28,039 nt of DNA from a virus. Below are positions 27,907-28,039 of the stretch, piece by piece (within the stretch, counting starts at the first letter, position 1; the number at the start of each line of letters is the position of its first letter). The stretch covers positions 1 to 28,039 of the IMG/VR virus record IMGVR_UViG_3300032282_000772; one strand, 5' to 3'. A program made the translations under genes and the position numbers. A model generated the notes under the pieces. The model saw only the letters and a list, made by a program, of their open reading frames with translations. It made no database searches and had not been told where the DNA came from.

Positions 27907-28039
27907 CGTTTATTCCTTTCGAGTTCTAATTGGCTAATACACATCTCCTCTAGAGTGTACTGCGGTTTTACTAGTGTGCTTACGGTGTCTACTGTCAATT
28001 TTTCGGCATCACCAGGTCGTCTATCTTTATACACATGCG
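27903..28039 (-). CDS. C-terminus of a GalE-like NAD-dependent sugar epimerase (truncated)
   Basis: Only the last 44 residues are in the window. They read (H)VYKDRRPGDAEKLTVDTVS... and end YTLEEMCISQLELERNKR. The RRPGD motif followed by a helix-rich end resembles the C-terminus of UDP-glucose 4-epimerases (GalE: RREGD ... TLDEMAQDTWHW). The stop overlaps the next ATG by 4 bases (ATGA), so it heads the sugar operon. It could be another short-chain epimerase/dehydratase. Confidence 0.6.
   Translation of the reverse strand, partial: HVYKDRRPGDAEKLTVDTVSTLVKPQYTLEEMCISQLELERNKR

Overview
The window is part of the genome of a tailed double-stranded DNA phage. Every convincing gene lies on the minus strand, so the map reads from right (28039) to left (1). 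It holds a complete head-and-tail block in the order TerS, TerL, portal, Dps-like protein, scaffold, major capsid, connectors, tail tube, tail chaperones, tape measure, hub proteins and fibres. A lambda-type frameshift slip site (GGGAAAG) in the tail chaperone pair and an 839-residue tape measure point to a long flexible siphovirus-type tail. The DNA is AT-rich. The fibre style (collagen-like and YadA-like repeats, QLRRG-type N-termini) is common in aquatic phages. The host cannot be named. I see no integrase, tRNA gene or CRISPR array.

Layout, right to left. 28039-25880: a nucleotide-sugar cassette with the C-terminus of a GalE-like epimerase, a possible glycosyltransferase, and UDP-galactopyranose mutase (glf). 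25858-24325: two short operons of small unknown proteins, each started by a strong promoter with a hairpin at the mRNA 5' end, closed by a terminator. 24265-17149: packaging and head genes, with a Dps/ferritin-like gene in the usual protease slot. 17131-9302: terminator, tail chaperones with the programmed frameshift, tape measure, hub proteins with an embedded GNAT acetyltransferase, and the tail tip protein. 9298-3151: four fibre or fibre-related genes. 3132-2449: small genes including a holin-like membrane protein. 2450-1680: about 770 bases without a convincing gene, which appear to encode a small hairpin RNA ending in a terminator and then a large, highly structured RNA of about 580 nt. 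1623-1: two HNH-family-like proteins, a coiled-coil protein and more small genes under the hairpin promoter.

Two promoter classes can be read. Class E is TGTACA-N17-TATAAT. It occurs four times (at 78-106, 576-604, 25401-25429, 25830-25858), and each time a 7-9 bp stem with a 6-nt loop begins where transcription should start. The stem sequences differ between copies but pairing is kept. Class L is an AATAAATA/TATAAATA box without a recognisable -35, resembling T4-type late promoters. It lies before the terminase genes, the scaffold gene, both RNA candidates and the HNH-like gene. The simplest reading is early or host-takeover genes under class E and late structural genes under class L.

The items most worth following up are the hairpin-promoter module, the ornate RNA region at 1680-2260, and the adjacent small RNA.
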